In this document: piece after piece, positions 35,147 through 44,045 of the stretch
Position numbering within the stretch: the first letter of the stretch is position 1
Layout: every line of letters begins with the position of its first letter
Source of the DNA: Alkalimonas delamerensis
GTDB taxonomy: Bacteria; Pseudomonadota; Gammaproteobacteria; Enterobacterales; Alteromonadaceae
Assembly (NCBI RefSeq): GCF_030717955.1
Contig: NZ_JAUZVY010000001.1
Location: 620,001 to 684,000, forward strand
DNA length: 64,000 nt
Reading direction: 5' to 3'
Translations under genes and position numbers: made by a program
The notes under the pieces: model-generated
Told to the model about the DNA's origin: nothing
Seen by the model: the letters and a program-made list of their open reading frames with translations, nothing else
Database searches by the model: none

Positions 35147-36148
35147 TTGAACGATTTTGCACAACAGGTGATCGACTGGCAACAACAGCAGGGGCGGCAT
35201 GACTTGCCCTGGCAGCAAGCGATCACTCCCTACAAGGTGCTGGTGTCGGAGCTGATGTTGCAGCAAACTCAGGTCAGCACTGTGATTCCGTATTTTCAAC
35301 GCTGGTTGGCGCGTTTTCCCGATGTGGAAACCCTGGCCCAGGCCGAACAGGATGAAGTGATGGCTCTGTGGCAGGGGCTGGGCTATTACGCCCGGGCGCG
35401 CAATCTGCACAAAGCGGCCAAAGCCATTGCCGAACTGGGGGCTTTTCCGTCCGATCTGGTCAGCCTGCAACAAATCCCGGGCATAGGGCGCTACACCGCC
35501 GGGGCCATCCTATCCTTTGCTTACGATGCGTATGGCCCTATTGTCGATGGCAATGTTCGCCGGTTGTTTTGCCGTTACTTCGCGCTGGAGGGGCATGCCG
35601 GTCAAAGCCAACTGGAAAAACGCCTGTGGCAGCTGGCCGAGCAGTTAACACCGGCGCAGAACAACCGCCGCTTTGCTCAAGGCTTGCTTGACTTGGGTGC
35701 CACACTCTGTACTGCCCGTAAACCAGACTGCGAGCGCTGCCCGTTGCAAGCCGACTGTCAGGCGTATCGGTTGCAACAGGTCGAGCACTTTCCACGGCCG
35801 AAGCCGAAAAAAGTCAAACCCAGCAAAGAGGGACACTTTCTTTGGGTGCAGCAGCAGGACCAGCTGTTGCTGGAACAACGACCCGACAGTGGTATCTGGT
35901 CGTCGCTGCTGGCATTGCCGCAAGTGGATCCGGCGGATCCGGTGCTGCAGCAGGCCGAGTCGGTCGGCAGTTTTCGCCATCAGTTCAGTCATTACCAGCT
36001 GGAGGCAACCATTTGGCAGCCGCAGCAGCAGGTCGAGGAGCTGGCAGGGCAGGGCTGGTATCACCGCCGTCAGCTGACGGAAGTCGCTTTACCGGCGCCG
36101 ATCCGCAAATGGATAGAGCAGCAGTTAAAGCAATCTGGTGTGGATTAA
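35147..36148 (+). CDS. mutY: Adenine DNA glycosylase MutY
   Basis: A 333-residue base-excision enzyme that removes A opposite 8-oxoG. Helix-hairpin-helix LQQIPGIGRYTAGAI (about 107-121), catalytic Asp in PIVDGNVRRLF (about 133-137), Fe-S Cys ligands in CTARKPDCERCPLQADC (about 187-203), and a NUDIX-like C-terminal domain for 8-oxoG recognition. The start is TTG with AGAGG about 6 nt upstream. It leads a run with yggX. Confidence 0.96.
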   Translation: MNDFAQQVIDWQQQQGRHDLPWQQAITPYKVLVSELMLQQTQVSTVIPYFQRWLARFPDVETLAQAEQDEVMALWQGLGYYARARNLHKAAKAIAELGAFPSDLVSLQQIPGIGRYTAGAILSFAYDAYGPIVDGNVRRLFCRYFALEGHAGQSQLEKRLWQLAEQLTPAQNNRRFAQGLLDLGATLCTARKPDCERCPLQADCQAYRLQQVEHFPRPKPKKVKPSKEGHFLWVQQQDQLLLEQRPDSGIWSSLLALPQVDPADPVLQQAESVGSFRHQFSHYQLEATIWQPQQQVEELAGQGWYHRRQLTEVALPAPIRKWIEQQLKQSGVD

Positions 36149-36185
36149 GATAAACTAAGCAGAACTAAGGTGTTAAGAGGCGTTT

Positions 36186-36458
36186 ATGGCACGTACAGTT
36201 TTTTGCCAGTACCTGAAAAAAGAAGCGGCCGGGCTGGATTTTCAGCTCTACCCCGGTGAGCTGGGCAAGCAAATTTTTGACTCCATCAGCAAAGAAGCCT
36301 GGGCTTTGTGGCAAGCCAAACAAACCATGCTGATCAATGAAAAAAAGCTCAATATGATGGATGCCGAGCATCGCAAGTTGCTGGAAGCTGAAATGAAAGC
36401 TTTTTTGTTTGAAGGCAAAGACATTGCCATTGACGGCTATACGCCACCCAAAAGCTGA
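36186..36458 (+). CDS. yggX: Fe(II)-trafficking/oxidative protection protein YggX
   Basis: A 90-residue cytoplasmic protein: MARTVFCQYLKKEAAGLDF, KEAWALWQAKQTMLINE and KLLEAEMKAFLFEGK match the family. It is linked to protection of Fe-S clusters and sits after mutY, its usual place. GAGG is 7 nt upstream. Confidence 0.95.
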   Translation: MARTVFCQYLKKEAAGLDFQLYPGELGKQIFDSISKEAWALWQAKQTMLINEKKLNMMDAEHRKLLEAEMKAFLFEGKDIAIDGYTPPKS

Positions 36459-36494
36459 ACCAACCGACTGAATCTCAGGAGAGCTCACTGAGCC

Positions 36495-37430
36495 ATGGCG
36501 CGACGATTACCTCCGCTCAATGCGTTAAAAGCCTTTGAATCTGCTGCCCGTCATCTGAGTTTTACCAGAGCGGCCGAAGAGCTGTTTGTCACTCAGGCAG
36601 CGGTCAGCCATCAAATCAAAGCGTTGGAAGAGCACCTGGGGCTGAAACTTTTTTTGCGGAAAAACCGCGCTTTGCTGCTGACCGAAGAGGGGCAGGGCTA
36701 CTTTCAGGATATTCGCGAGATCTTTTTGCAATTGCATGATGCCACCGAAAAGCTGCTGGCGCGCGGTGCCAAAGGCTCGCTGACGGTCAGCATGCAGCCC
36801 AGCTTTGCCATTCAATGGCTGGTGCCTAGGCTGAACTTGTTCAGTGAGCAGCACCCGGACATTGATGTGCGCATTAAAGCGGTGGATCAGGACGAAGGCT
36901 CTTTGACCGACGATGTCGATGTGGCGGTTTACTATGGTCGGGGCAATTGGCGCAACCTGCGATCGGACAAACTGCAGGCCGAGTACCTGTTGCCGGTCTG
37001 TTCGCCGTTGCTGTTAAGCTCCGGCAAACCCTTGTCGGAAGTGACCGATTTGCGCTTTCATAACCTGCTGCATGATGGTTCACGCAAGGCCTGGAAGTCC
37101 TGGTTCGCCAGTCAGGGGTACAAGCACTTTAATGTCAATCAGGGGCCAATTTTCAGCCATTCCTCGATGGTGCTGCAGGCGGCCATTCATGGTCAGGGCG
37201 TGGCGCTGGCGCACAATGTGCTGGCCCGGCCGGATATCAGCTCGGGCCGTTTAATCGTGCCTTTTAATCATGTGCTCTTGTCCAAGGATGCCTATTACCT
37301 GGTGTGTCGGGAAAGTCAGGCCGATTTGGGCAAAATCACCGCCTTTCGCCAATGGTTGACCGCTGTGGTGCAGCAGGAGCAGGAACAATTTAATGAGCAA
37401 CAATTTACCAATGCCGTCGCCGCTGATTGA
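36495..37430 (+). CDS. gcvA: LysR-type regulator, GcvA family
   Basis: A 311-residue regulator. The helix-turn-helix covers residues 1-65 (LPPLNALKAFESAARHLSF, TRAAEELFVTQAAVSHQIKALEEHLG), and the effector-binding domain covers about 90-300. E. coli GcvA controls the glycine cleavage genes; the same order gcvA-ygdD-rlmM here supports orthology, though the target is not shown. Its end overlaps the next start by 38 bp. Confidence 0.88.
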   Translation: MARRLPPLNALKAFESAARHLSFTRAAEELFVTQAAVSHQIKALEEHLGLKLFLRKNRALLLTEEGQGYFQDIREIFLQLHDATEKLLARGAKGSLTVSMQPSFAIQWLVPRLNLFSEQHPDIDVRIKAVDQDEGSLTDDVDVAVYYGRGNWRNLRSDKLQAEYLLPVCSPLLLSSGKPLSEVTDLRFHNLLHDGSRKAWKSWFASQGYKHFNVNQGPIFSHSSMVLQAAIHGQGVALAHNVLARPDISSGRLIVPFNHVLLSKDAYYLVCRESQADLGKITAFRQWLTAVVQQEQEQFNEQQFTNAVAAD

Positions 37431-38052
37431 GCGCCCGGCCAGGCCGTTCGCCCGTTTGCTACTGGCGCACGGTGCTGGCGCCGGCATGCAAAGCGACTTT
37501 ATGCAGTGGCTAAGTTCGGCTTTGGTGGCCGAAGGCATCGAAGTCTGGCGCTTTAATTTTCCTTACATGCAGCAACAGTTGGCGGAGCAAAAAAAGCGGC
37601 CGCCCAACCCAATGCCAAAGCTGCAACAGGCGTTTGTTGCACAAATCCAGCAGTGCCCGCAGGATTTACCGCTCTTCATTGGCGGCAAATCCATGGGCGG
37701 ACGGGTGGCATCCATGCTGGCGGTGGAAGCTAATTTGCCAATCCGGGGGGTGCTGGCCTACGGTTATCCATTTCATGCACCGGGTAAAGACCAGTACCGC
37801 ACCGATCACTTTGCCGATCTGACCAGCTCACTGCTGATCCTGCAGGGTGAACGCGATACCTTTGGTAACCAGAGCGAGTTGGCTGATAAGCAGTGGCCAG
37901 GGGTCAGCCTGCATTGGCTGGCGGATGGCGATCACAGTTTTAAACCTCGTAAAAAAAGCGGCCTGACCCAGGCGCAACTGATTGCTCAGGCCGCAGCCAT
38001 CAGCCGGGGCTGGATGGCGTCACAGTCAGAGGTGCCACATGCCGGGCGCTAG
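37393..38052 (+). CDS. Alpha/beta-hydrolase of the KANL3/Tex30 type
   Basis: A 219-residue hydrolase with LLLAHGAGAGMQSDFM (oxyanion region, about 23-38), the nucleophile elbow GGKSMGGRVAS (about 96-106, Ser in GKSMGG), an acid in LILQGERDTFG, and His in WLADGDHSFKP. The fold is typical of this DUF/dienelactone-hydrolase-like group; substrate unknown. It is wedged between gcvA and ygdD, overlapping both. Confidence 0.8.
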   Translation: MSNNLPMPSPLIERPARPFARLLLAHGAGAGMQSDFMQWLSSALVAEGIEVWRFNFPYMQQQLAEQKKRPPNPMPKLQQAFVAQIQQCPQDLPLFIGGKSMGGRVASMLAVEANLPIRGVLAYGYPFHAPGKDQYRTDHFADLTSSLLILQGERDTFGNQSELADKQWPGVSLHWLADGDHSFKPRKKSGLTQAQLIAQAAAISRGWMASQSEVPHAGR

Positions 38053-38425
38053 CTTGCTGAAGCTCAGTAACAGTCTGGCCGGACTCTATGGCGCAGCTGT
38101 GGTCGCCTTGGCGGCGGTCACCATGCACCTTGGGCTAACGCAACTGACATCAGCAGAGCTTGCTGTGGTGGTCAGTGCGCTGTCGATGCTGGCGCTGCAT
38201 AGCTTGGCCATTTTGCTGCTTGGCAGCAAGTTACAGGCCCGCTGGATGGAAAAAACCGTTCTGCTATGCTGGCATCTGGGCTGCTGGTTTTTTGTTTACA
38301 CCTTATTGGCTGGTGTGTGGCAGTTACCGCTGCACTATGGTCCTTTAGCCCCGCTTGGGGGACAATTGATGATTCTGGGTTGGTTGCTACTGGCCATCAA
38401 CCCCTGGCTTGGAAAGCGCACATGA
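38039..38425 (+). CDS. ygdD: DUF423 membrane protein (YgdD)
   Basis: A 128-residue inner-membrane protein with four hydrophobic segments. ATG 38039 has AGAGGTG 6-8 nt upstream; a longer in-frame start inside the hydrolase gene was rejected. GPLAPLGGQLMILGWLLLA near the C-terminus is typical of DUF423. The stop overlaps the rlmM start (ATGA). Neighbours gcvA and rlmM are the same as in E. coli. Function unknown. Confidence 0.85.
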   Translation: MPGASLLKLSNSLAGLYGAAVVALAAVTMHLGLTQLTSAELAVVVSALSMLALHSLAILLLGSKLQARWMEKTVLLCWHLGCWFFVYTLLAGVWQLPLHYGPLAPLGGQLMILGWLLLAINPWLGKRT

Positions 38426-39495
38426 AGCAATTATTGCTCTATTGTCGTTCCGGTTTTGAAAAAGACTGTGCGGCGGAAATTCAGGAAAAAGCAGCACAGC
38501 ATGAGGTGTTTGGCTATTGCAAGCTCAGCAATCACAGCGCTTATGTGATTTTTGAGGCTTACGATGGCGAAGCACTGCTGCATTTCTTTCGTACCTTCGC
38601 CTTGTCGCAACTGGTGTTTGCCCGCCAGTGGTGCCTGTTGCTGGAACCTTTGCTGGAGCTGCAGCCGCACGACAGGGTCAGCACAGTGCTGGAGGCGGCC
38701 ACTGCGCATGAGCTGCAAGGCTGTGGCCAGCTGCGGGTAGAGTACCCGGAAACCAACGACGGCAAGACCTTGTCGACGCTGGCACGTAAGCTGACGGTAC
38801 CTTTGCGGCTGGCACTGCGCAACCAGCACGCTTTAACGGCAAAAGAGCGGGATGACAAGCCGGTGCTGCACCTGTTTTTGCTCTCCGGCAGTGAGGCCAT
38901 GTTGGGGCTCAGCTACCCGAAAAACAACAGCCCGCTGGAAAACGGCATCATGCGGCTGAAGTTTCCAAAAGACGCGCCCAGCCGCAGCACTTTGAAGCTG
39001 GAAGAGGCCTTTTTAACCTTTATTCCGGCCAGTGAGCGGCCACAGCGCCTGGCTGCAGGTCTGAGAGCGGTGGATCTTGGCGCCAGCCCTGGCGGCTGGA
39101 CCTATCAATTGGTGCGGCGCAGCATGATGGTCACTGCCATTGACAATGGCCCGATGGATCCGGCGCTGATGGAAACCGGCCAGGTCAAGCACCTGCAGGT
39201 CGATGGCTTTAAATTCCAGCCGGCCAAGCAAAATGTCTACTGGCTGGTCTGCGATATGATTGAAAAGCCGGATCGGGTGGCGATGCTCATTTGCGACTGG
39301 CTAATCAATGGCTGGTGTCAGGAAAGCATTTTTAACCTGAAACTGCCGATGAAAAAACGCCATCAGATGGTGGAGCAGGTGTTGGAGCAGGTGCATCAGC
39401 GCTTGCACGAAGCCGGAATCCGCTATCGCTTGCAGGCCAAGCATCTGTATCACGACCGCGAAGAAGTGACGGTGCATATTCAGCGCAAGTCGTAA
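38422..39495 (+). CDS. rlmM: 23S rRNA 2'-O-ribose C2498 methyltransferase
   Basis: A 357-residue enzyme (E. coli 366). THUMP-like N-terminal part; RrmJ-type methyltransferase from about 190 with AVDLGASPGGWTYQL (SAM site) and the K-D-K-E type residues in CDMIEKP and FNLKLPMKKR. ATG 38422 with GGAAAG upstream; an open frame extends 52 codons further inside ygdD and was discarded. Confidence 0.94.
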   Translation: MKQLLLYCRSGFEKDCAAEIQEKAAQHEVFGYCKLSNHSAYVIFEAYDGEALLHFFRTFALSQLVFARQWCLLLEPLLELQPHDRVSTVLEAATAHELQGCGQLRVEYPETNDGKTLSTLARKLTVPLRLALRNQHALTAKERDDKPVLHLFLLSGSEAMLGLSYPKNNSPLENGIMRLKFPKDAPSRSTLKLEEAFLTFIPASERPQRLAAGLRAVDLGASPGGWTYQLVRRSMMVTAIDNGPMDPALMETGQVKHLQVDGFKFQPAKQNVYWLVCDMIEKPDRVAMLICDWLINGWCQESIFNLKLPMKKRHQMVEQVLEQVHQRLHEAGIRYRLQAKHLYHDREEVTVHIQRKS

Positions 39496-39522
39496 CGCCA
39501 TTTTGGTGTTCATTTTCAACCG

Positions 39523-39556
39523 AAAACCGCCAGCTTTCAATCAGGCGGTTTTTTTA
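39523..39556 (+). terminator. Terminator after rlmM
   Basis: Stem AAAACCGCC/GGCGG with a 12-nt loop and seven T residues ends the mutY-to-rlmM run. Confidence 0.85.
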
Positions 39557-39621
39557 TGGGGGTAGTGCTGCTGTGCTTTATCAACGACAACTGGCAGATT
39601 TTTGCTGAAGGGCTGCCAGGT

Positions 39622-40029
39622 TTAAGCCGGCTTCGCGCTGCGAGCTAAAAAATAAAAACACACAGCCAGCAATGCATAGCGTGGTAGTGTGATGGCGATG
39701 GTATGGAGCAACTGAGGTTGTGATTGCATTACAAAGTACAACTGCAACAGCACCACAGGTGCAAGCAACAAGGCATAAAAAGTTGCATCAGGCTTTTTAA
39801 CGGCCAGCTTACTGATCAAAGCCAGTACCAAAAACGCTGCCGCCAGCGGCACTGCGACCGTGAACAAATCGACCAGGGTAAATGCCAGCAAGCCTGATAC
39901 CTGTGCAACAGGTCTTAACATGTCAGCAGGGATAACGACCGCAGCACCTATGCCAGCAATCACTATGGATGCATAAGCCAGCGCAACTCCTAAAATCACT
40001 GCGATGAGTCGGTTTTTTAGAGATTCCAT
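39622..40029 (-). CDS. Four-helix membrane protein of unknown function
   Basis: A 135-residue hydrophobic protein with segments at about 9-32, 43-72, 84-101 and 112-130. AAGGA is 6-8 nt before the ATG. No family recognised. It and the lipoprotein gene upstream form a short minus-strand run. Confidence 0.65.
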   Translation of the reverse strand: MESLKNRLIAVILGVALAYASIVIAGIGAAVVIPADMLRPVAQVSGLLAFTLVDLFTVAVPLAAAFLVLALISKLAVKKPDATFYALLLAPVVLLQLYFVMQSQPQLLHTIAITLPRYALLAVCFYFLARSAKPA

Positions 40030-40127
40030 CTATGGTCCTTATTGTCTGATGCCCCAATGCTCGGTGTATGTTTGCCAACCCGGTAGAAGCAACGCCTGTT
40101 GTGATCTGGGTAAGAATAAAAAACCTG

Positions 40128-40586
40128 TTAGGGTTTTGAATCCACATATTTACAGCAATCTCTTATGACATTGATTGCGAAGTTATCAGATTGAAGCTGA
40201 GTTCTATCGCTGCCAAACTGCATCCCGCCAGGCGTATATACAGAGCTATTTAATTCAAGGAAAATGGTACTATTTGCGGGTATTTCAAGACTTTCGCTTC
40301 TGCTTGGCATGCCTGACCACCTGGTCCAGCTGGTCTTTATTGTTACAGTGCCGGGCGTCAATCTGACAAATGAGAAAGCATTATTTGGTAAAGACGCCTT
40401 CTCCACATCATTGATGTGAACTTTCATCTCATAGGCTGTTGGAGGTGAAACTCTCCTGTAAAACACTAAGATACTTTCACCATCAGATGGTGCTGGTATT
40501 TTCACCTCATCAAACGTCAGGGCATCTTTTGGTGCAGAGGCACATGCCGTTAGAAGAAAAAGCATTAAAATGAGTAAGTATTTCAT
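40128..40586 (-). CDS. DUF2846-type lipoprotein
   Basis: A 152-residue protein. The signal peptide ends in lipobox LTAC (Cys about 15), and the mature part matches DUF2846 style (ILVFYRRVSPPTAYEMKVHINDVEKASLPNNAFSFV, LTPGTVTI). The start is ATG 40586; a longer frame upstream puts 24 charged residues before the signal peptide. Base composition is a little more A+T rich than nearby genes. Function unknown. Confidence 0.75.
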   Translation of the reverse strand: MKYLLILMLFLLTACASAPKDALTFDEVKIPAPSDGESILVFYRRVSPPTAYEMKVHINDVEKASLPNNAFSFVRLTPGTVTIKTSWTRWSGMPSRSESLEIPANSTIFLELNSSVYTPGGMQFGSDRTQLQSDNFAINVIRDCCKYVDSKP

Positions 40587-40829
40587 GGGTATGACTCTGC
40601 TAAATGACATAGTCCAATTGTTTAGAAGCATTTTGATACCAACTGGAGCTTTTTTCAATTCTTTGATGAAGTAAAGTTAGCGAAAAGCTTGTTGACAATA
40701 AACAAAATTTTAACGCTTGATTGTGATATGACCTGTTATGACAGGTTTTTGCTTGCGATTTGCAGGTAAGCAGCTGGTGTACTTTGAACAGAGTGTTTGT
40801 ACAGGCCAGGCTTGCTGATTTTTGGCATT

Positions 40830-40855
40830 AAAAAAACCGCCGCAGCGGTTTTTTT
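40830..40855 (-). terminator. Terminator of the isocitrate dehydrogenase gene
   Basis: AAAAAAACCGC, loop CGCA or so, GCGGTTTTTTT; T tract on both strands, placed about 20 bp after the minus-strand stop. Confidence 0.85.
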
Positions 40856-40874
40856 AGTGGAGTAAGCGGGGAGC

Positions 40875-41882
40875 TTACAGCCGTTCCAGCATAGCTGCTG
40901 TGAAGTCGGTGGTGCCGTGGCTGCCGCCAAGATCGCGGGTGGTGCGATCGCCGCTGGCAATCACATCGGTCAGGGCCGCTTTGATTTTCTCGGCTTTGTC
41001 TTTCATGCCCAGATGCTCCAGCATCTGAATCGACGCCAGGATAACCGAGCTAGGGTTGGCCAGGTTTTTACCAGCAATGTCCGGCGCGCTGCCGTGCACG
41101 GCTTCGAAAATCGCGCAGTCTTCACCAATGTTCGCACCCGGAGCCATGCCCAAGCCGCCGACCAAGCCAGCGCACAAGTCGGACAGGATATCGCCAAACA
41201 GGTTGGTGGTGACAATCACATCAAACTGCTGCGGGTTCATCACCAGCTGCATGCAGGCGTTATCAACAATCATTTCCTGCATCTGAATGTCGCTGTACTG
41301 AGCCGCCACTTCACGCGCTACTTTTAAGAACAGGCCAGAAGTGGACTTCAGGATATTGGCCTTGTGCACTACGGTCACTTTTTGACGCTGCTCACGGCGT
41401 GCCAGCTCAAAGGCAAAACGCACAATACGCTCGGCACCTTCACGGGTGATGATGCTGGTAGCCTCGGCGACCAGGCCATCTTCGGACACCACCTGGCCAT
41501 GGCCGGAGTACATGCCCTGGGTGTTTTCCCGGATGGTGATGATATCGATGTTCTCGTAACGGGCTTTGGTGCCTTTGAACGAAATCACCGGCCGTACATT
41601 GGAGTACAGATTGAACTGTTTGCGTAAGGTCACATTGATGGAGGTAAAACCTTCGCCAACCGGCGTGGTCAATGGCCCTTTTAAGGTGATTTTGTTGCGG
41701 GCAATCGCATCCAGTGTCGCCTGAGGCAACAGCTCACCTGTTTTTTCCAGCGCTGTTAAGCCAGCATCTACGTACTCGTAAGCAAAGTCACAGCCAACCT
41801 TGTCGAGGATCTGAATGGCTGCTTCAACAATACTGGGACCGATGCCATCACCTTTGATGACCGTAATGGTTTGGGTAGTCAT
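40875..41882 (-). CDS. Isocitrate dehydrogenase, NAD-type short form
   Basis: A 335-residue enzyme of the isocitrate/isopropylmalate dehydrogenase family, oxidising isocitrate to 2-oxoglutarate. TTQTITVIKGDGIGP at the N-terminus, substrate loop FTSINVTLRKQFNLYSNVRP (about 79-98), and catalytic Asp residues in NLFGDILSDLCAGLVGGLGMAPGANIG (about 228-254). EAVHGSAPDIAGK binds the nucleotide. The short length and sequence suit the NAD-linked class, not the E. coli NADP enzyme of about 416 residues. It is preceded by an extended -10 promoter. Confidence 0.85.
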   Translation of the reverse strand: MTTQTITVIKGDGIGPSIVEAAIQILDKVGCDFAYEYVDAGLTALEKTGELLPQATLDAIARNKITLKGPLTTPVGEGFTSINVTLRKQFNLYSNVRPVISFKGTKARYENIDIITIRENTQGMYSGHGQVVSEDGLVAEATSIITREGAERIVRFAFELARREQRQKVTVVHKANILKSTSGLFLKVAREVAAQYSDIQMQEMIVDNACMQLVMNPQQFDVIVTTNLFGDILSDLCAGLVGGLGMAPGANIGEDCAIFEAVHGSAPDIAGKNLANPSSVILASIQMLEHLGMKDKAEKIKAALTDVIASGDRTTRDLGGSHGTTDFTAAMLERL

Positions 41883-41947
41883 GAAAAACCCTTTAATTAG
41901 CTATCGTGGAATTGGAGGCTGGGCAGAGCTGCCCGAAATCGCGGCAA

Positions 41948-41956
41948 ATTATAGCA
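41948..41956 (-). promoter_or_regulatory. Extended -10 promoter of the isocitrate dehydrogenase gene
   Basis: Minus-strand TGCTATAAT (TGn plus TATAAT) 66 bp before the start. No clear -35 hexamer. Confidence 0.55.
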
Positions 41957-42046
41957 CTTTTTCCTGATATGATGCCAGTTTGTAGGAAGCTTACTTGATA
42001 TACGACCTTAGTCGCAGACTTTGCCGCCATAAATTAAGTAATAAAA

Positions 42047-43681
42047 CTACATCATGCTGGGCAGTGGGTAATAGCAAAGTGCTAACAGGGCGGCATCGGC
42101 TTGCTCTGTGAGCTGAGTGGGTGGTGCTGGTTGCAGCATCAGTTGATCGCACTGTGTGTAAGCCTGATGCAGTTGCTGGCTGTATAGCCGGACTGTGGCA
42201 GGCTGAGCATGCGCGCTGTCGGGCAACCGAAAGTACAGCAAAGCCTTTTGCAGGGCAGGGGGCAACTGGTAATGATGACAGAGCCACTGCAGCCGTTTTA
42301 AAAACTCATTGGACTGCCAGATTTGTCGCCGGCACAGCTGCTGCAAGTGCTGGCAACCGGCTGGCGTCAAGCCGGGCAGATAACGCAAAGCGCCTTGCTG
42401 CCACAAAGGCAGACAAAGCAGCCAGCTAAGCAGCTCGGTCTGAGCGGCCGGCAGGTTGGTTTCAGTCTTGCGCAGAGCCAGATGCAGCATACGCCGCAGT
42501 TGCAGCAACCACAGATTAAAGGGCTGTTGCTGTTGCTGCGCAAATTGCAAACACTGGCTTTGCGCCAACAACCACGGCAGCTGACTGCTCCCCAGCAACA
42601 AGAGTGCGTGTTTCAGCTGGCCAATGGCTTGCTTACTGCGATTGGCCTGGCTGGCCGCTTCAAGCAGCAGCTGCGTGTCGGTAGGGTTTTGCTCCAACTG
42701 TTGCAGCAGCTCGGGTTGAGGCAAAGCGCAAAGTGCTTCAATATCTGCATAATTGAGCGGAGAGGCTGTGCTTTGTTCTGGCCAGAGCTGCGGGATCAGT
42801 TCAGCGGCGCAGGCTTTGTCGATTTGCTCCAGCCATCCCCAGTCGCTAAAGCGACTTTGAAGCTGATGCTCTGGCTCTACCAGCTCAGTCACGGCTTGCA
42901 CTGGCCCTTGCAGCCGGTCGCTTTGCAGCGGCAGCAGCAGCCAGCAATCGTCTTGCTGGTCGAGCACCAGATAGCATTGCCCGGCACTTTGCAAGCGTTG
43001 ACCACAGCGCCACAGAGTTGGTCCTGTGCTGGCTAGTGTACTCAGATGGTGTTGGCTATAGGGATCCAGCTGCCGCCAGAACAAGCTTTGCAGCTTTAGC
43101 AACAAGCCGGCATTGGCGCTAAGACACAATCGACTGGCCAACTGATAGCTCAGCGCTAAAGCACTACTGAATGGGTTTTGTTGCCAATAGGGAAGATTCG
43201 CGGCCTTGGGATGACACTGTTGCAGCCAATGGCGGCTGTAAGCGGGCAATTGCTGATTGTAGCGGGCCAGACTGTAGCGGGCGGCTAAGTGCAGCAGTTT
43301 GGAGTTTGAGCGCTGTTCTGCGCTCAGGCGATTCAAGGGCTCGGCAACAGCCAGCAAGCCAAGCAAAGCAGTGCTTAGCAGTTGAATGCGCAGCTTTTCA
43401 GGCCATTGCTGCTGGTAAGACAACACCAGCAGCAGGCAAGCTTGCCGCATGGCTACCAGGGTCGCGAAGGGTGCTTGTTCGGCGCTTAATTGCAGTTGAG
43501 CCAGCAAACTGTATGGGCTCTGCTCAGCCTGGGCCAGTATCGCCTGAGCCAGTTGCTCGGCTTGAGATTGCAAGTTTTCCAGGCCAGCCGGCTCGCCCCC
43601 CGAGCGGTAAAAGTCGCTGATTGCCTGATACAAAGCCGGCCAGCTGCGTGGCTTAGTCTGGGGTTGGGCGTTCGCGTTCAT
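42047..43681 (-). CDS. Large Gln/Leu-rich protein, possible HDOD-like domain
   Basis: A 544-residue cytoplasmic protein with very many Gln and Leu residues and no sure family. Residues about 325-410 (LEQNPTDTQLLLEAASQANR, then GQLKHALLLLGSSQLPWLL) recall the HDOD pattern of output domains, but key spacing is loose. ATG 43681 has GAG 7 nt upstream and overlaps the DUF3192 stop by 29 bp, so the two are probably coupled. Last gene of the ppnN-xni operon. Confidence 0.65.
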   Translation of the reverse strand: MNANAQPQTKPRSWPALYQAISDFYRSGGEPAGLENLQSQAEQLAQAILAQAEQSPYSLLAQLQLSAEQAPFATLVAMRQACLLLVLSYQQQWPEKLRIQLLSTALLGLLAVAEPLNRLSAEQRSNSKLLHLAARYSLARYNQQLPAYSRHWLQQCHPKAANLPYWQQNPFSSALALSYQLASRLCLSANAGLLLKLQSLFWRQLDPYSQHHLSTLASTGPTLWRCGQRLQSAGQCYLVLDQQDDCWLLLPLQSDRLQGPVQAVTELVEPEHQLQSRFSDWGWLEQIDKACAAELIPQLWPEQSTASPLNYADIEALCALPQPELLQQLEQNPTDTQLLLEAASQANRSKQAIGQLKHALLLLGSSQLPWLLAQSQCLQFAQQQQQPFNLWLLQLRRMLHLALRKTETNLPAAQTELLSWLLCLPLWQQGALRYLPGLTPAGCQHLQQLCRRQIWQSNEFLKRLQWLCHHYQLPPALQKALLYFRLPDSAHAQPATVRLYSQQLHQAYTQCDQLMLQPAPPTQLTEQADAALLALCYYPLPSMM

Positions 43682-44045
43682 AGCGCTCGATGGCTTCGTT
43701 GCCGATGGCGACCAGTTGCCGATCGACAAACAGCAGGGCGGTGCACTCATCTTCGGTGGTGATGCCGTCAGCAATGGCGCGGTGGGTGCGGTAGTACAAC
43801 AGTTGGTGGACTACGCCATCTTTGCGGTAGGCCCGGGTAATATCGGGCCCGCCCAGCCGCTCAATCACTTGCTGCTGTTGTACCCCTGCTGTTGGCTCCA
43901 GCGTTTTAATGAACTTGGCATTGAAGGTTTCCCGGATTTGCCAGTTCATCTGGGAGGGATCGTCCGGGTAAAAGCGCAAAATGGCTGCCATAATCAGAAA
44001 ATACAAGGCGATGCCGCCTACGACCAGAGCCAGGATCCTAAGCAT
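43653..44045 (-). CDS. DUF3192-type membrane-anchored protein
   Basis: A 130-residue protein with one N-terminal membrane helix (about 4-24). The DUF3192-like domain (about 55-125) contains QQVIERLGGPDI, LLYYRTHRAIADGITTEDECTALLFVDRQLVAIG, much like the lipoprotein at 51.3 kb. It overlaps the xni end by 8 bp, with GAGG 8 nt upstream inside xni. Function unknown. Confidence 0.8.
   Translation of the reverse strand: MLRILALVVGGIALYFLIMAAILRFYPDDPSQMNWQIRETFNAKFIKTLEPTAGVQQQQVIERLGGPDITRAYRKDGVVHQLLYYRTHRAIADGITTEDECTALLFVDRQLVAIGNEAIERYERERPTPD

Noticed and set aside
38266..38421. 52-codon N-terminal extension of rlmM
   Set aside because: It is an out-of-frame reading of ygdD; RlmM homologues start at 38422 and that ATG has its own ribosome site.
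40692..40750. TTGACA box and ACCTGT/ACAGGT hairpin suggesting a tiny plus-strand RNA
   Set aside because: No -10 at a fitting distance and the transcript would be only a few tens of bases.
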